A stretch of 10,954 bases of DNA from Elusimicrobiota bacterium (GTDB lineage: Bacteria > Elusimicrobiota > Endomicrobiia > CG1-02-37-114 > JAHJSO01): contig JAHJSO010000036.1 in NCBI GenBank assembly GCA_018830385.1, positions 1 to 10,954 of the forward strand. Direction: 5' to 3'. The number at the start of each line of letters is the position of its first letter. Position 1 is the first letter of the stretch. This document shows, piece after piece, positions 1 to 7,016 of this stretch. Position numbers and translations under genes: made by a program. The notes under the pieces were generated by a model. That model searched no databases and was not told where the DNA came from. It worked only from the letters and a program-made list of their open reading frames with translations.

Positions 1-923
1 GGGTAACCCGCGAGCGAACACACAGCCAGAAAGTCGGGAGGCAGAACGGCAGTCCATTCTCGTATCCTCCTGGAACCCGGATGCACAAACTGAATTTTCC
101 ACGCATGCAGGAGATGTCTGCCCTCGCCCTGCGCTCCCTGCCCATAGAGTTTATCTCCTGCTATCGGATGTTTTATTGAAGCGAAATGGACCCTTATCTG
201 GTGGGTTCTTCCTGTCACGGGATGGATCTTAACGAGCGTCAAGGCGTCCATTCTCTTCAAAACCTCAAACTCTGTTATTGATTCCCTCCCGAAGCCCACC
301 TTTATCTTACGGCCACCAACAGGGCTTCTGCTGAGATGGGATTTTATTATCCCTTTCTTTTCTTCAATACGGCCGCACACAATGCCTAAATATGTTTTCC
401 TTACTTCCCTGTTTTTAAATTGTTTTGAAATGGCAAATTGCGCCTGCGGCGTTTTGGCCGCTATAATTACTCCCGAAGTGTCCTTGTCAAGCCGGTGGAC
501 AAGGTAATATCCCTGCCCCAGTATTTCAACCAGCGTCGGCATGCCAGGACGCCGGTAACCTTCATCCGGAACAATTCCCGTCCCCGTGCCGCTTGCATAA
601 CCCGGCGGGTGAACGCTCATCCCTGCGGGCTTGTTTATAATGATAATACAGTCGTCCTCATATATTACATCCAGCAGGCCCGGGTCCAACCGGCGGCCGG
701 GATATATGGGAGCATCAGGTAATTTTTCCGGCAGCGTAATAGTGACCACCGCTCCCGTTGTCAACCTGAAAGCAGGGTCTATCCTTTTATCGTTAACCAG
801 AACGTTGCCCGTTTTTATCTGCCTCTGGAAAAAACCTCTTGAGCATTCGGGGTATTTCTCCGCCAGGTACACGTCCACCCTTTTGTTTAAATGTTCTTGT
901 TCTACTGTGTGATGTCCGTTCAT
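1..923 (-). CDS. RluA-family 23S rRNA/tRNA pseudouridine synthase (3' end outside window)
   Basis: Partial gene: 307 codons are present from the ATG at 923 and the frame is open to the left edge, so only the C-terminal end is missing. The protein isomerises uridine to pseudouridine in RNA. An S4-like RNA-binding region covers about residues 12-65, beginning with LNKRVDVYL. The catalytic domain carries NKPAGMSVHP (97-106), the hallmark HRLDKDTSG at 143-151 with catalytic Asp146, and further on the TGRTHQIRVH segment typical of RluA/RluC/RluD enzymes. The S4 domain plus this signature fits RluD or RluC-like enzymes, but the target uridines cannot be read from sequence. A loop after residue 107 (GYASGTGTG onward) is somewhat longer than I expect. 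No clear Shine-Dalgarno precedes the ATG. It lies 52 nt downstream of lgt, and a palindromic repeat fills most of that gap. Confidence 0.93.
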   Translation of the reverse strand, partial: MNGHHTVEQEHLNKRVDVYLAEKYPECSRGFFQRQIKTGNVLVNDKRIDPAFRLTTGAVVTITLPEKLPDAPIYPGRRLDPGLLDVIYEDDCIIIINKPAGMSVHPPGYASGTGTGIVPDEGYRRPGMPTLVEILGQGYYLVHRLDKDTSGVIIAAKTPQAQFAISKQFKNREVRKTYLGIVCGRIEEKKGIIKSHLSRSPVGGRKIKVGFGRESITEFEVLKRMDALTLVKIHPVTGRTHQIRVHFASIKHPIAGDKLYGQGAQGEGRHLLHAWKIQFVHPGSRRIREWTAVLPPDFLAVCSLAGY

Positions 924-942
924 TGTAATTTATGTTTTGGCC

Positions 943-1021
943 GTCATTGCGAGAAGCGTTAGCGACGAAGCAATCTCATAAGACAAGGGGATTGCTTCGG
1001 GACTTCGTCCCTCGCAATGAC
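943..1021. repeat. Dispersed palindromic repeat, copy 1 (79 nt)
   Basis: An imperfect palindrome bounded by GTCATTGCGAG (943-953) and its exact complement CTCGCAATGAC (1011-1021). A nested second stem pairs GAAGCAATC (967-975) with GATTGCTTC (990-998), leaving a 14-nt loop. Bases 975-1021 are identical, 47 of 47, to 6490-6536 in copy 2. The left flank (TTTATG..TTTGGC) also resembles the flank of copy 2. Elements opening with GTCATTGCGAG are common in many environmental bacterial genomes and look like non-autonomous, REP/MITE-like palindromes; that classification is from memory. The element straddles the lgt stop codon and the lgt/rluA gap. It may act as an mRNA hairpin between them. Confidence 0.85.
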
Positions 1022-1860
1022 ATATATAAAATAAAGCCCGCTGAAAACGCTATAATCACAATCGCTATGAACTGCGACGGGTACATTGCAAGTATCTTCG
1101 TCCCCCTGTCGTCCCATCTTACAAACTCTATAAAAAATCTCCAGACACTGTAAAGTATAAGTGAAGTAAAAAACGTAAGGCCGGCGGGCGCACCATCTCC
1201 GGTGGACACACCGTTCCCAACACGCGATCCATCGTCGCCGCTTGTTTGAAAAATCCTGCGAAAGATATTCCCGGGCGGGCGCTTCATATTGCGCCATTTG
1301 TTAAAATAATGCCCCGCCAGAAAAAGAATAAAACAAAACAGGGATTCGTATAATTGCGTCGGATGAAGTTTTATTCCAAGCGGGGCAAGCGCCATCGGGT
1401 GACTGAAAACAACCCCCCACGCCCCGTGAGTCCTCATCCCGTAACAGCAACCGGCGGACAGGCATCCCACCCTGCCTATTGCGACTCCAAGGAACAAAGC
1501 AGGGGCGGCTATGTCCAGAATACCCGGGAGCGGGAGTTTATTTTTAATAATGTAAAAAACCCCTACGGCGGCCGCAAATATTACGCCTCCGTAAAGGACA
1601 AGCCCGCCTGACCATATAAAAAAAACGTCGGCAGGGTTATTCCTGTAAAACTCCCAGTTTAGTACAACGTAAAACAGGCGGCTGCCTATCAGCCCGCTGA
1701 TGAGCACGTAAAAACACAGGTTTGTAATAAATACCGGTGAGACACCCCTCTCCGCGGCCTGCCCCCTGAGGTAACTCATCGCTACCAGGAAACCGACGGC
1801 GACAAACAGGCCGTATGTTTTTATCACAATCCCGCCGAAATTCAATAAATCAGGAAACAT
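976..1860 (-). CDS. lgt: Prolipoprotein diacylglyceryl transferase Lgt
   Basis: 294-residue polytopic membrane enzyme that transfers diacylglycerol from phosphatidylglycerol to the lipobox cysteine of prolipoproteins, the first step of lipoprotein maturation. Family marks are the N-terminal KTYGLFVAVGF, SGGLVLYGG (84-92), the GRVGCLSAGCCYG signature (129-141, a Cys-type variant of the GR-G-NF motif), HPTQLYES (166-173), RFFIEFVRWDDRG (241-253) and the C-terminal PSQFIAI helix. Two oddities stand out. Residues about 198-227 form a hydrophilic Gly/Ser/Asp-rich insert before the LTFFTSLILYS helix. The final 14 residues (SLRGTKSRSNPLVL) are encoded by the palindromic repeat, so the original stop was probably displaced. 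The ATG at 1860 lies 4 nt after the lspA stop, with GGGGAG upstream, which fits translational coupling with lspA, the next enzyme of the pathway. Confidence 0.95.
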   Translation of the reverse strand: MFPDLLNFGGIVIKTYGLFVAVGFLVAMSYLRGQAAERGVSPVFITNLCFYVLISGLIGSRLFYVVLNWEFYRNNPADVFFIWSGGLVLYGGVIFAAAVGVFYIIKNKLPLPGILDIAAPALFLGVAIGRVGCLSAGCCYGMRTHGAWGVVFSHPMALAPLGIKLHPTQLYESLFCFILFLAGHYFNKWRNMKRPPGNIFRRIFQTSGDDGSRVGNGVSTGDGAPAGLTFFTSLILYSVWRFFIEFVRWDDRGTKILAMYPSQFIAIVIIAFSAGFILYMSLRGTKSRSNPLVL

Positions 1861-1864
1861 TTTA

Positions 1865-2362
1865 TTACCGCTCTCCCCGCTTCGTTCCGTGGCAGGTGTC
1901 TGGCTTCAGTATGCCCGCAAAAAACAAAAATAAAATTATTCCGCCTACGGTTATACAGGAATCCGCCACATTGAACACGGGCCAGAAATGGACGTCAATA
2001 AAGTCAATTACTTTCCCGACAAATATCCTGTCAATAAGGTTGCCGACTGCGCCGCCAAAAATCAAACTCATGGCGACCCTGCCGTACAGCCCCGCCTGCT
2101 GAATTATCTGATTACGGGAGATGAACAACACTGCAAGGACGCCGAGGGAAACAACTATAAAAAACAGATTGGAATGTCTTTCGCCCTGGAAAAATCCGAA
2201 GGCGATACCCGTATTCTCAACGTAAGTGATGGATAAAAATGGAACGAACGGCATTGATTCATGCAGGATGAAATTTCTCCTGATTAAAAACTTGGTTACC
2301 TGGTCAACAATAATTACGCCCGGAAACAGAAGTTTTGCAACAAAGTTAACTCTTGATGGCAT
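1865..2362 (-). CDS. lspA: Lipoprotein signal peptidase (signal peptidase II) LspA
   Basis: 165-residue inner-membrane aspartyl protease that cleaves the signal peptide of Lgt-modified prolipoproteins. The expected motifs are present: DQVTK (20-24), VENTGIAFG (48-56), VGNLIDRI with Asp111 and FNVADSCITVG with Asp134, the likely catalytic pair. Four hydrophobic helices are visible. I chose the ATG at 2362 because it gives a family-length N terminus (MPSRVNFVAK then a membrane helix) and has GAGGTG six bases upstream. The longer open frame reaching 2506 only adds basic residues that shadow the ileS zinc-finger region. This start overlaps the end of ileS by 17 nt, which suggests translational coupling. 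The C-terminal tail after the last helix (KPDTCHGTKRGER) is short and basic. Confidence 0.95.
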   Translation of the reverse strand: MPSRVNFVAKLLFPGVIIVDQVTKFLIRRNFILHESMPFVPFLSITYVENTGIAFGFFQGERHSNLFFIVVSLGVLAVLFISRNQIIQQAGLYGRVAMSLIFGGAVGNLIDRIFVGKVIDFIDVHFWPVFNVADSCITVGGIILFLFFAGILKPDTCHGTKRGER

Positions 2363-5141
2363 CTTTACACCTCGGACACAGCCCTTCCGTCTGGGGTCCA
2401 ACCGACCAGTTCCAGCACCTCGGGCATTTTTTCCCGTCCGCCTTCCTGACGACGACTTCCGCATCAACTTCATCCGGCGCCGGCTTTGAGCCCACGTCCC
2501 CTCCATCCGTTATTTCAACCTGTGAAACAATAAAGATTGACGGTAAATCAGCGACGTATCTTTTCAGGAATTCGCCGGCATCACCGCCGGACGGATGCAA
2601 TACGACCTTCGCCTCAAGGGAAGCGCCGATGACGTTTGACTTCCTTGCTTCTTCAAGTTTAAGGTTCACCCTGTCTCTGAGCGTAATAAGTCGCCCCCAT
2701 GTCTCCTCCAGCCCGGGCGATACAAACCCTTCATTGATTTCAGGCATGTCTCCAAGGAAAACGCTGTCGTCCGGCCCCCCCTGGCTTGTTTCCGTCAGCA
2801 TCGTCTGCCATGCCTCTTCGGCAGTAAAGGACAAAACCGGGGCCATAAGATGCACAAGGGTGGAAAAAATGTTGCGCATCACCGTCTGGGCGCTCCTGCG
2901 TCCGGCCGAATCCGCTGCGAAAGTGTAGAGACGGTCCTTCAGGATGTCCAGGTAAAAATTAGACAAATCGGTTACGCAGAACCTGTTTATTTCGGATATG
3001 ACCATGTGGAACTCGTACTCGTCGTAATGTTTCAGGACGTCTTTCTTTAGCCCCTGGAGACGGTGCATCATATACCTGTCTATCTCAGGCATATTTTTTC
3101 CGTCAACACAGTGTTGCCGGTAGTTGAAATCCGATATATTACCGAGGATAAACCTCAGCGTATTGCGTATCTTTCTGTAGGTCTCAACGAGCCGCTCAAT
3201 TATCTCTTTTGAAATCCTCACGTCTTCCCTGTAATCGCTTGATGCAACCCACAGCCGGAGAATTTCGGAACCGAATTTATTTATAATCTCCTGCGGGGCG
3301 ATAACGTTACCGAGTGACTTTGACATTTTTTTACCATCGCCGTCAACGGTGAACCCGTGCGTAAGGACAGTCCTGTACGGCGACTGGTTGTACAGGGCTA
3401 CCGACGGGATTAGCGACGTCTGGAACCATCCCCTGTGCTGGTCCGAGCCCTCCAGATACATATCTGCAACAGGGCCCGAGCCCCTGCCCGCCCCACCGAA
3501 AAGACCGGGGCCGCCAAGCACCGCCTCGTATGAAACGCCGGAGTCAAACCACACGTCCAGTATGTCCTCTTCCTTTTTAAACTCGCTGCCGCCGCATTCG
3601 CACCGCAGAGCAGGCGAAATACCCTGCGTCCACTCCTCAACCGGTCGGGTGAACCATGCGTCGGACCCTTCTTCAGCCGCTATCCGCTCAAAATTTTCTA
3701 TGACCTTCGGACTCAATAACGTCCTTTCACATTTAGCACAATACAGCGCAGGTATAGGCACCCCCCAGTACCTCTGACGGGAGAGGCACCAGTCAGGCCT
3801 GTTTTCAATCATCCCCGAAATCCTGTTTATGCCCCCTGCCGGCAGCCACCGGACTTTTTTTATTGCGTCCAGCATTCTCTGCCTGAGGTTTTCATGTTCA
3901 ACGTTCAGAAACCACTGGTCGGTGGCGCGAAATATTATTGCGTGTTTGCACCTCCAGCAGTGTGGATATGAGTGCGTCAGTTTTCCCTCGGCCACCAGAA
4001 GCCCTTTATCCCGGAGCGATTCGGTGATTAAAGGATTGGCTGCAAAAACCCTGTGCCCCTTAAAGGCAGGGACGTCGTCGGTAAAAACCCCTCTATAATC
4101 AACCGGAGACAGCACCGGCAGTTTGTACTTCAACCCGACCCGGTAGTCCTCCACCCCATGGCCGGGCGCTATGTGGACGATACCCGTGCCCTCCTCCATA
4201 CTTACAAAATCGGCAAGAACACCGGTGGAAACCCGCTGGGAAAACGGGTGTCTGAACTGCACCCCCTCAAATTGTTTCCCGGTGTAAGTCCCGAGCAACT
4301 TAAACGTTTCGGTCCCGGTGACTGAACTGAATTTCTGCAGGAGTTTTTTGGCAAGTATCAGATTTTCGCCCCGAGCGCCTTGGACAACCACATATTCCTC
4401 GTCCGGGTGAAACGCCAGCGCGACGTTTGCGGGAAGTGTCCATGGCGTCGTCGTCCAGATAACCGCAAAGGCGGGCTGGTTTAGAAAAGACACCGCCTCA
4501 AACTTCACATAAACCGACGGCGAAATGCTGTCGGCATATTCCACCTCCGCTTCTGCAAGAGCGGTCTCGCAGTGCGGGCACCAGTATATCGGTTTTTTTG
4601 CGCGGTAAATGAAACCGCCCTGAACGAGCCTCCCGAATACGCCTATTATCGCGGACTCGTACTGCGGGGACATCGTCAGGTAAGGGTTCTCCCAGTCGCC
4701 AAACACTCCTAACCGGATGAATTCGCCCCTCTGGATGTCAACGAATTTTTTTGCAAACTCCCTCGCCTTTTTGCGGAACTCAATGCGGTCTATCTGTCTC
4801 TTATCAACCCCGAGGTCCTTAAACAACTGGTACTCTATCGGCAGCCCGTGACAGTCCCACCCGGGGACGTATGGCGAATGCTCTCCCCTCATTGTCTTAT
4901 ATTTTACTATTATGTCTTTCAGTATCTTGTTGAGTGCGTGGCCGATGTGGATATGCCCGTTGGCATAGGGCGGGCCGTCGTGTAAAACAAACTGCCGTGC
5001 GGCCGCGCCTTTTTCAATCAACCTGCGGTATATATCAATCTTCTCCCAGCGGGATATAATCTCCGGTTCTTTAACGGGGAGGTTCGCTTTCATCGGAAAT
5101 TTTGTCCTGGGCAGGTTCACTGTCTTTGAATAATCTATCAT
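2346..5141 (-). CDS. ileS: Isoleucyl-tRNA synthetase IleS
   Basis: 931-residue cytosolic class I aminoacyl-tRNA synthetase that charges tRNA-Ile and edits mischarged valine. Visible in order: the PPYANGHIHIGH ATP-binding signature (HIGH at 65-68), WDCHGLP (95-101), the CP1 editing domain with TTTPWTLPAN (230-239) and EGTGIVHIAPGHG (317-329), WCLSRQRYWG (451-460), DVWFDSG and YLEGSDQHRGWF, then KMSKS at 605-609. The anticodon-binding domain ends in a Cys4 zinc finger (Cys906, 909, 922, 925), the usual bacterial form with a C-terminal zinc site. The length is normal. A Gly-rich loop at about 543-557 (GGPGLFGGAGRGSG) is an unremarkable insert. The ATG at 5141 has AAGGGGTG about ten bases upstream. 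The gene follows rex by 21 nt and overlaps lspA. I see no T-box leader. Confidence 0.98.
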   Translation of the reverse strand: MIDYSKTVNLPRTKFPMKANLPVKEPEIISRWEKIDIYRRLIEKGAAARQFVLHDGPPYANGHIHIGHALNKILKDIIVKYKTMRGEHSPYVPGWDCHGLPIEYQLFKDLGVDKRQIDRIEFRKKAREFAKKFVDIQRGEFIRLGVFGDWENPYLTMSPQYESAIIGVFGRLVQGGFIYRAKKPIYWCPHCETALAEAEVEYADSISPSVYVKFEAVSFLNQPAFAVIWTTTPWTLPANVALAFHPDEEYVVVQGARGENLILAKKLLQKFSSVTGTETFKLLGTYTGKQFEGVQFRHPFSQRVSTGVLADFVSMEEGTGIVHIAPGHGVEDYRVGLKYKLPVLSPVDYRGVFTDDVPAFKGHRVFAANPLITESLRDKGLLVAEGKLTHSYPHCWRCKHAIIFRATDQWFLNVEHENLRQRMLDAIKKVRWLPAGGINRISGMIENRPDWCLSRQRYWGVPIPALYCAKCERTLLSPKVIENFERIAAEEGSDAWFTRPVEEWTQGISPALRCECGGSEFKKEEDILDVWFDSGVSYEAVLGGPGLFGGAGRGSGPVADMYLEGSDQHRGWFQTSLIPSVALYNQSPYRTVLTHGFTVDGDGKKMSKSLGNVIAPQEIINKFGSEILRLWVASSDYREDVRISKEIIERLVETYRKIRNTLRFILGNISDFNYRQHCVDGKNMPEIDRYMMHRLQGLKKDVLKHYDEYEFHMVISEINRFCVTDLSNFYLDILKDRLYTFAADSAGRRSAQTVMRNIFSTLVHLMAPVLSFTAEEAWQTMLTETSQGGPDDSVFLGDMPEINEGFVSPGLEETWGRLITLRDRVNLKLEEARKSNVIGASLEAKVVLHPSGGDAGEFLKRYVADLPSIFIVSQVEITDGGDVGSKPAPDEVDAEVVVRKADGKKCPRCWNWSVGPQTEGLCPRCKDAIKS

Positions 5142-5162
5142 TATAATGGGACACCCCTTACT

Positions 5163-5810
5163 CTATCTATAACCACCCTTTTTCAGCAGGAACGCTATCC
5201 TCTGCAAACTTATGCCCATGTCCATATTCAGCACCTGCACGGTCGTGGGCAGATGCAGGTTGATGGGGGCGAAATTCATTATCCCCTTTATGCCGCTTTC
5301 AACGATTTTCCGTGCGACCACTGATGCAACCGGCGCCGGAACCGTAAGAATTGCAATTTTTATTTTTAATCTGCGGGAAACTTTCTTGATCCTGCTGAAA
5401 TCAAAAATCCTTTTCCCTGCAATACTCCTGCCTGTTTTCCCCTGGTTTGCGTCAAACCCGCAGACAATCCTGAAACCATGTTCCTCAAAACCGCCGTATT
5501 TCAACATTGCCGACCCCAGGTTACCCGCACCCACAACCGCAACGTTGCATTGCTTGTCAACCCCCAGTATTTTTATCAATTTTTTCCTGAGGCCGACAAC
5601 GGAGTAACCCCTGCCCGATATTCCGAACTGGCCGAAATATGACAGGTCCCTGCGTATCTGGTCGGCTGAAAACCCCGTGAGTTTTGACATTTCGTTTGAC
5701 GATACAAAGTCACCCCTGCGGGATTCAGCCAGTCCCCGGTAATACAGCGTTAAACGGGTAATAGTGCGTTTAGGTATGCGTCCTAACATGCGGGGAAAAT
5801 TACTTTTCAT
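5163..5810 (-). CDS. rex: Redox-sensing transcriptional repressor Rex
   Basis: 215-residue DNA-binding repressor that senses the NADH/NAD+ ratio and typically controls fermentation and respiration genes. The N-terminal winged helix covers residues 10-70, with IPKRTITRLTLYYRGL, a LTGFSADQIRRDLSYFGQFG recognition segment and a GRGYSV wing. The Rossmann NAD-binding domain follows, with VVGAGNLGSAML (92-103, GxGxxG at 94-99) and CGFDANQGKTG. The C-terminal swapped helix is GISLQRIAFLLKK. Family length is about 210, so the gene is complete. The ATG at 5810 has a weak AGGA four bases upstream; the Met at residue 8 (5789) is a possible alternative. It lies 60 nt after the phosphoesterase and 21 nt before ileS. 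No convincing Rex operator is visible near it, so its targets are probably elsewhere. Confidence 0.93.
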   Translation of the reverse strand: MKSNFPRMLGRIPKRTITRLTLYYRGLAESRRGDFVSSNEMSKLTGFSADQIRRDLSYFGQFGISGRGYSVVGLRKKLIKILGVDKQCNVAVVGAGNLGSAMLKYGGFEEHGFRIVCGFDANQGKTGRSIAGKRIFDFSRIKKVSRRLKIKIAILTVPAPVASVVARKIVESGIKGIMNFAPINLHLPTTVQVLNMDMGISLQRIAFLLKKGGYR

Positions 5811-5870
5811 GTATCCTGACGCCGGGGTTATTCGCTATCCGTCCACGGGCGGACTGTCTTCTTAATCGGG

Positions 5871-6371
5871 TTATTCCCCTTCCTCCTGCAAATCAATAAG
5901 CATGAACTTTTTAGACGGCAATTCCAGTATCCCGATGGTTGATTTGCCGTCCAGCCATCCGCCTGCCTCGCCGGGATTTATTATTAACGTTTCCCCCACG
6001 GTGCGGACGTCAACCCTGTGCGTATGACCGTATATTATTATATCATATTTCCCGGAAGATGCGAATTTCTCCAGCGAATCGGGCTGGTGCATCAGCAGGA
6101 CGCTGAACCCGTTCACTTCGGCTTTATACGGGGGTTCGTGTAATTCTCCTATCTGCGAAAATTTCTCCCGCAGGAACCTTTTTTCTCCGTCGTTGTTCCC
6201 GAAGACAGCCACCAGTTTGCTTTTGAGTTCTTTGAATTCCCTGCCCGTAATCGGGGAAATGATGTCCCCCGCATGGAAAATCAGATCAACCTTTTCCCTG
6301 TTGAAAACGGAAACCGCCTTTGCAATCATCGGCATGTTTTCGTGCGTGTCGGACATTATTCCTATTTTCAT
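5871..6371 (-). CDS. YfcE/MJ0936-type metallophosphoesterase
   Basis: 166-residue calcineurin-like phosphodiesterase with all five metal-site motifs in order: SDTH (7-10), HAGD (33-36), GNND (58-61), an MHQ in place of the more usual GH (94-96), and YGHTH (114-118). Proteins of this compact class hydrolyse simple phosphodiesters in vitro, and the physiological substrate is generally unknown. I chose the ATG at 6371 because MKIGIMSDTH is the canonical family N terminus. An ATG at 6386 and a TTG at 6401, the latter with AAGG just upstream, would add 5 or 10 residues, and none of the three has a strong Shine-Dalgarno. The gene is followed by rex after about 60 nt, a region holding only a weak TCCG..CGGA inverted repeat. 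It may be co-transcribed with rex. Confidence 0.9.
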   Translation of the reverse strand: MKIGIMSDTHENMPMIAKAVSVFNREKVDLIFHAGDIISPITGREFKELKSKLVAVFGNNDGEKRFLREKFSQIGELHEPPYKAEVNGFSVLLMHQPDSLEKFASSGKYDIIIYGHTHRVDVRTVGETLIINPGEAGGWLDGKSTIGILELPSKKFMLIDLQEEGE

Positions 6372-6587
6372 TTTTTCGCGCAACATCGTGGCGTGTAACA
6401 AACGCCTTAGTGTAGTGCCCCTAACAGGTCTTTACATTTGGCTGTCATTGCGAGAAGCGTCAGCGGTTGCGAGGCGAAGCCGAAGCAAACTCATAAGACA
6501 AGGGGATTGCTTCGGGACTTCGTCCCTCGCAATGACAATCCAGTGGGTACTCAAATGTCAAGTTATTTATGCGACACTATGTTATGT
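6372..6587. other. Intergenic region between tmRNA and the phosphoesterase gene
   Basis: No gene is seen here. The stretch holds repeat copy 2 (6444-6536) and AT-leaning flanks. On the minus strand a lone TTGACA (6556-6561) has no matching -10 element 16-18 nt downstream, so I do not call a promoter. No hairpin followed by a U-tract is visible after the tmRNA 3' end, so read-through towards the phosphoesterase gene is possible unless the repeat hairpin stops or processes the transcript. Confidence 0.5.
6444..6536. repeat. Dispersed palindromic repeat, copy 2 (93 nt)
   Basis: Same element as at 943-1021. The terminal arms are GTCATTGCGAG (6444-6454) and CTCGCAATGAC (6526-6536), and 6490-6536 is identical to 975-1021. 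It is 14 nt longer than copy 1 because of extra sequence around 6468-6483 (GGTTGCGAGGCGAAGCC), which itself resembles a partial duplication of the GCGAG/GCGAAG arm. It lies wholly between genes, downstream of tmRNA. Translated, such elements give spurious ORFs (for example ...GLLRDFVPRND on the plus strand), and both copies do so here. Confidence 0.85.
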
Positions 6588-6940
6588 TGGTGGAGGTGGC
6601 GGGAATCGAACCCGCGTCCAGAAATATCCGGCCAGGACGTCTACAGGTTTAGTCCGGATACGTTTCTCGTCTGCGGTTTGCCTCACGAACAGGGCGCCGC
6701 AAACCAGCCCCAATGTTATTTTCCTTTTGCCCCGTTGAGACGCCGGAAAACAAAAGTAATCCCATCGTGAACGCTTTCCGCTCTATGGGAGTCGGGCAGA
6801 AGCGTCGTCGCCTTTAGTTAGGCGGCACATGCATAAGCGTTTGCACTTATTTGTAGTGGTCAGTTTTTTTCGTGGCCTCCGACCAACCACGACCTGCAGT
6901 CACTGGACAGAATTATCCCTGTCGAGCCCTGTTCACCCCC
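6588..6940 (-). ncRNA. ssrA: Transfer-messenger RNA (tmRNA, ssrA)
   Basis: 353-nt tmRNA that rescues stalled ribosomes with SmpB and tags the nascent peptide for proteolysis. The 5' end GGGGGTG (6940-6934) pairs with CACCTCC (6598-6592), forming the seven-pair acceptor stem with one G-U pair. The discriminator A and an encoded CCA follow (6591-6588). The T arm GCGGG-TTCGATT-CCCGC is next to it, and the tRNA-like 5' part contains the usual AGGGCTCGACAGG-type segment. The tag frame starts at GCA (6844) and reads ANAYACAA before TAA at 6818, with the usual CTAA downstream and a CGCC/GGCG stem around the stop. The 5' end is only 28 nt after the tadA stop, so the RNA is probably processed from a tadA transcript. 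No separate promoter is convincing. Confidence 0.95.
6818..6844 (-). other. tmRNA tag-peptide reading frame (ANAYACAA)
   Basis: Resume codon GCA at 6844-6842, then AAC GCT TAT GCA TGT GCC GCC and TAA (6820-6818). With the alanine carried by the tmRNA itself the tag is A-ANAYACAA. The resume codon is set by the GCAAAC start typical of tmRNAs and by the preceding ATAAGT context. The C-terminal Ala-Ala expected for ClpXP-type recognition is conserved, but the usual Leu of ALAA is Cys, and the tag is short. Confidence 0.8.
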
Positions 6941-6968
6941 ACTGTAATCGGTCGTGTTGCCGTTTGTT

Positions 6969-7016
6969 TTACTTTTTTGCTTTTTTCTTTTTGCCGTGTT
7001 TTTTTCCGCAACCCAT
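6969..7016 (-). CDS. Candidate 15-residue Cys/Lys-rich mini-protein inside the tadA 3' end
   Basis: In the tadA frame, an ATG at 7016 opens MGCGKKHGKKKKAKK and shares the tadA stop. It is preceded by GGAGGTGA (7024-7031), an exact 8-nt complement of the 16S rRNA anti-Shine-Dalgarno, with a 7-nt spacer. That is the strongest ribosome-binding site in the window, and it lies inside tadA codons (GGA GGT GAG). The codons include AAA and AAG runs. Either it is an internally initiated small protein, or an ancestral separate small gene became fused to tadA by loss of the tadA stop, or the site is fortuitous. I do not recognise a family for it. Confidence 0.4.
   Translation of the reverse strand: MGCGKKHGKKKKAKK

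Noticed and set aside
932..1153. Plus-strand ORF giving ...TRGLLRDFVPRND
   Set aside because: It is the translation of the palindromic repeat plus the antisense of lgt. The same peptide appears at 6438-6770 from copy 2. No start signals.
2363..2506. Longer LspA start at 2506
   Set aside because: The extra 48 residues are basic, non-membrane, antisense-like sequence overlapping the ileS zinc finger. The ATG at 2362 has a good Shine-Dalgarno and family length.
5811..5870. Rex operator upstream of rex
   Set aside because: Only a weak TCCG..CGGA inverted repeat is seen. No TTGTGAA..TTCACAA-type site.
6541..6587. Promoter from a TTGACA on the minus strand at 6556-6561
   Set aside because: No -10-like hexamer at 16-18 nt; the position 17 nt away falls inside the repeat as TTGTCA.
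6438..6770. Plus-strand ORFs over the repeat and the tmRNA 3' part
   Set aside because: They are shadows of repeat copy 2 and of the tmRNA gene on the minus strand.
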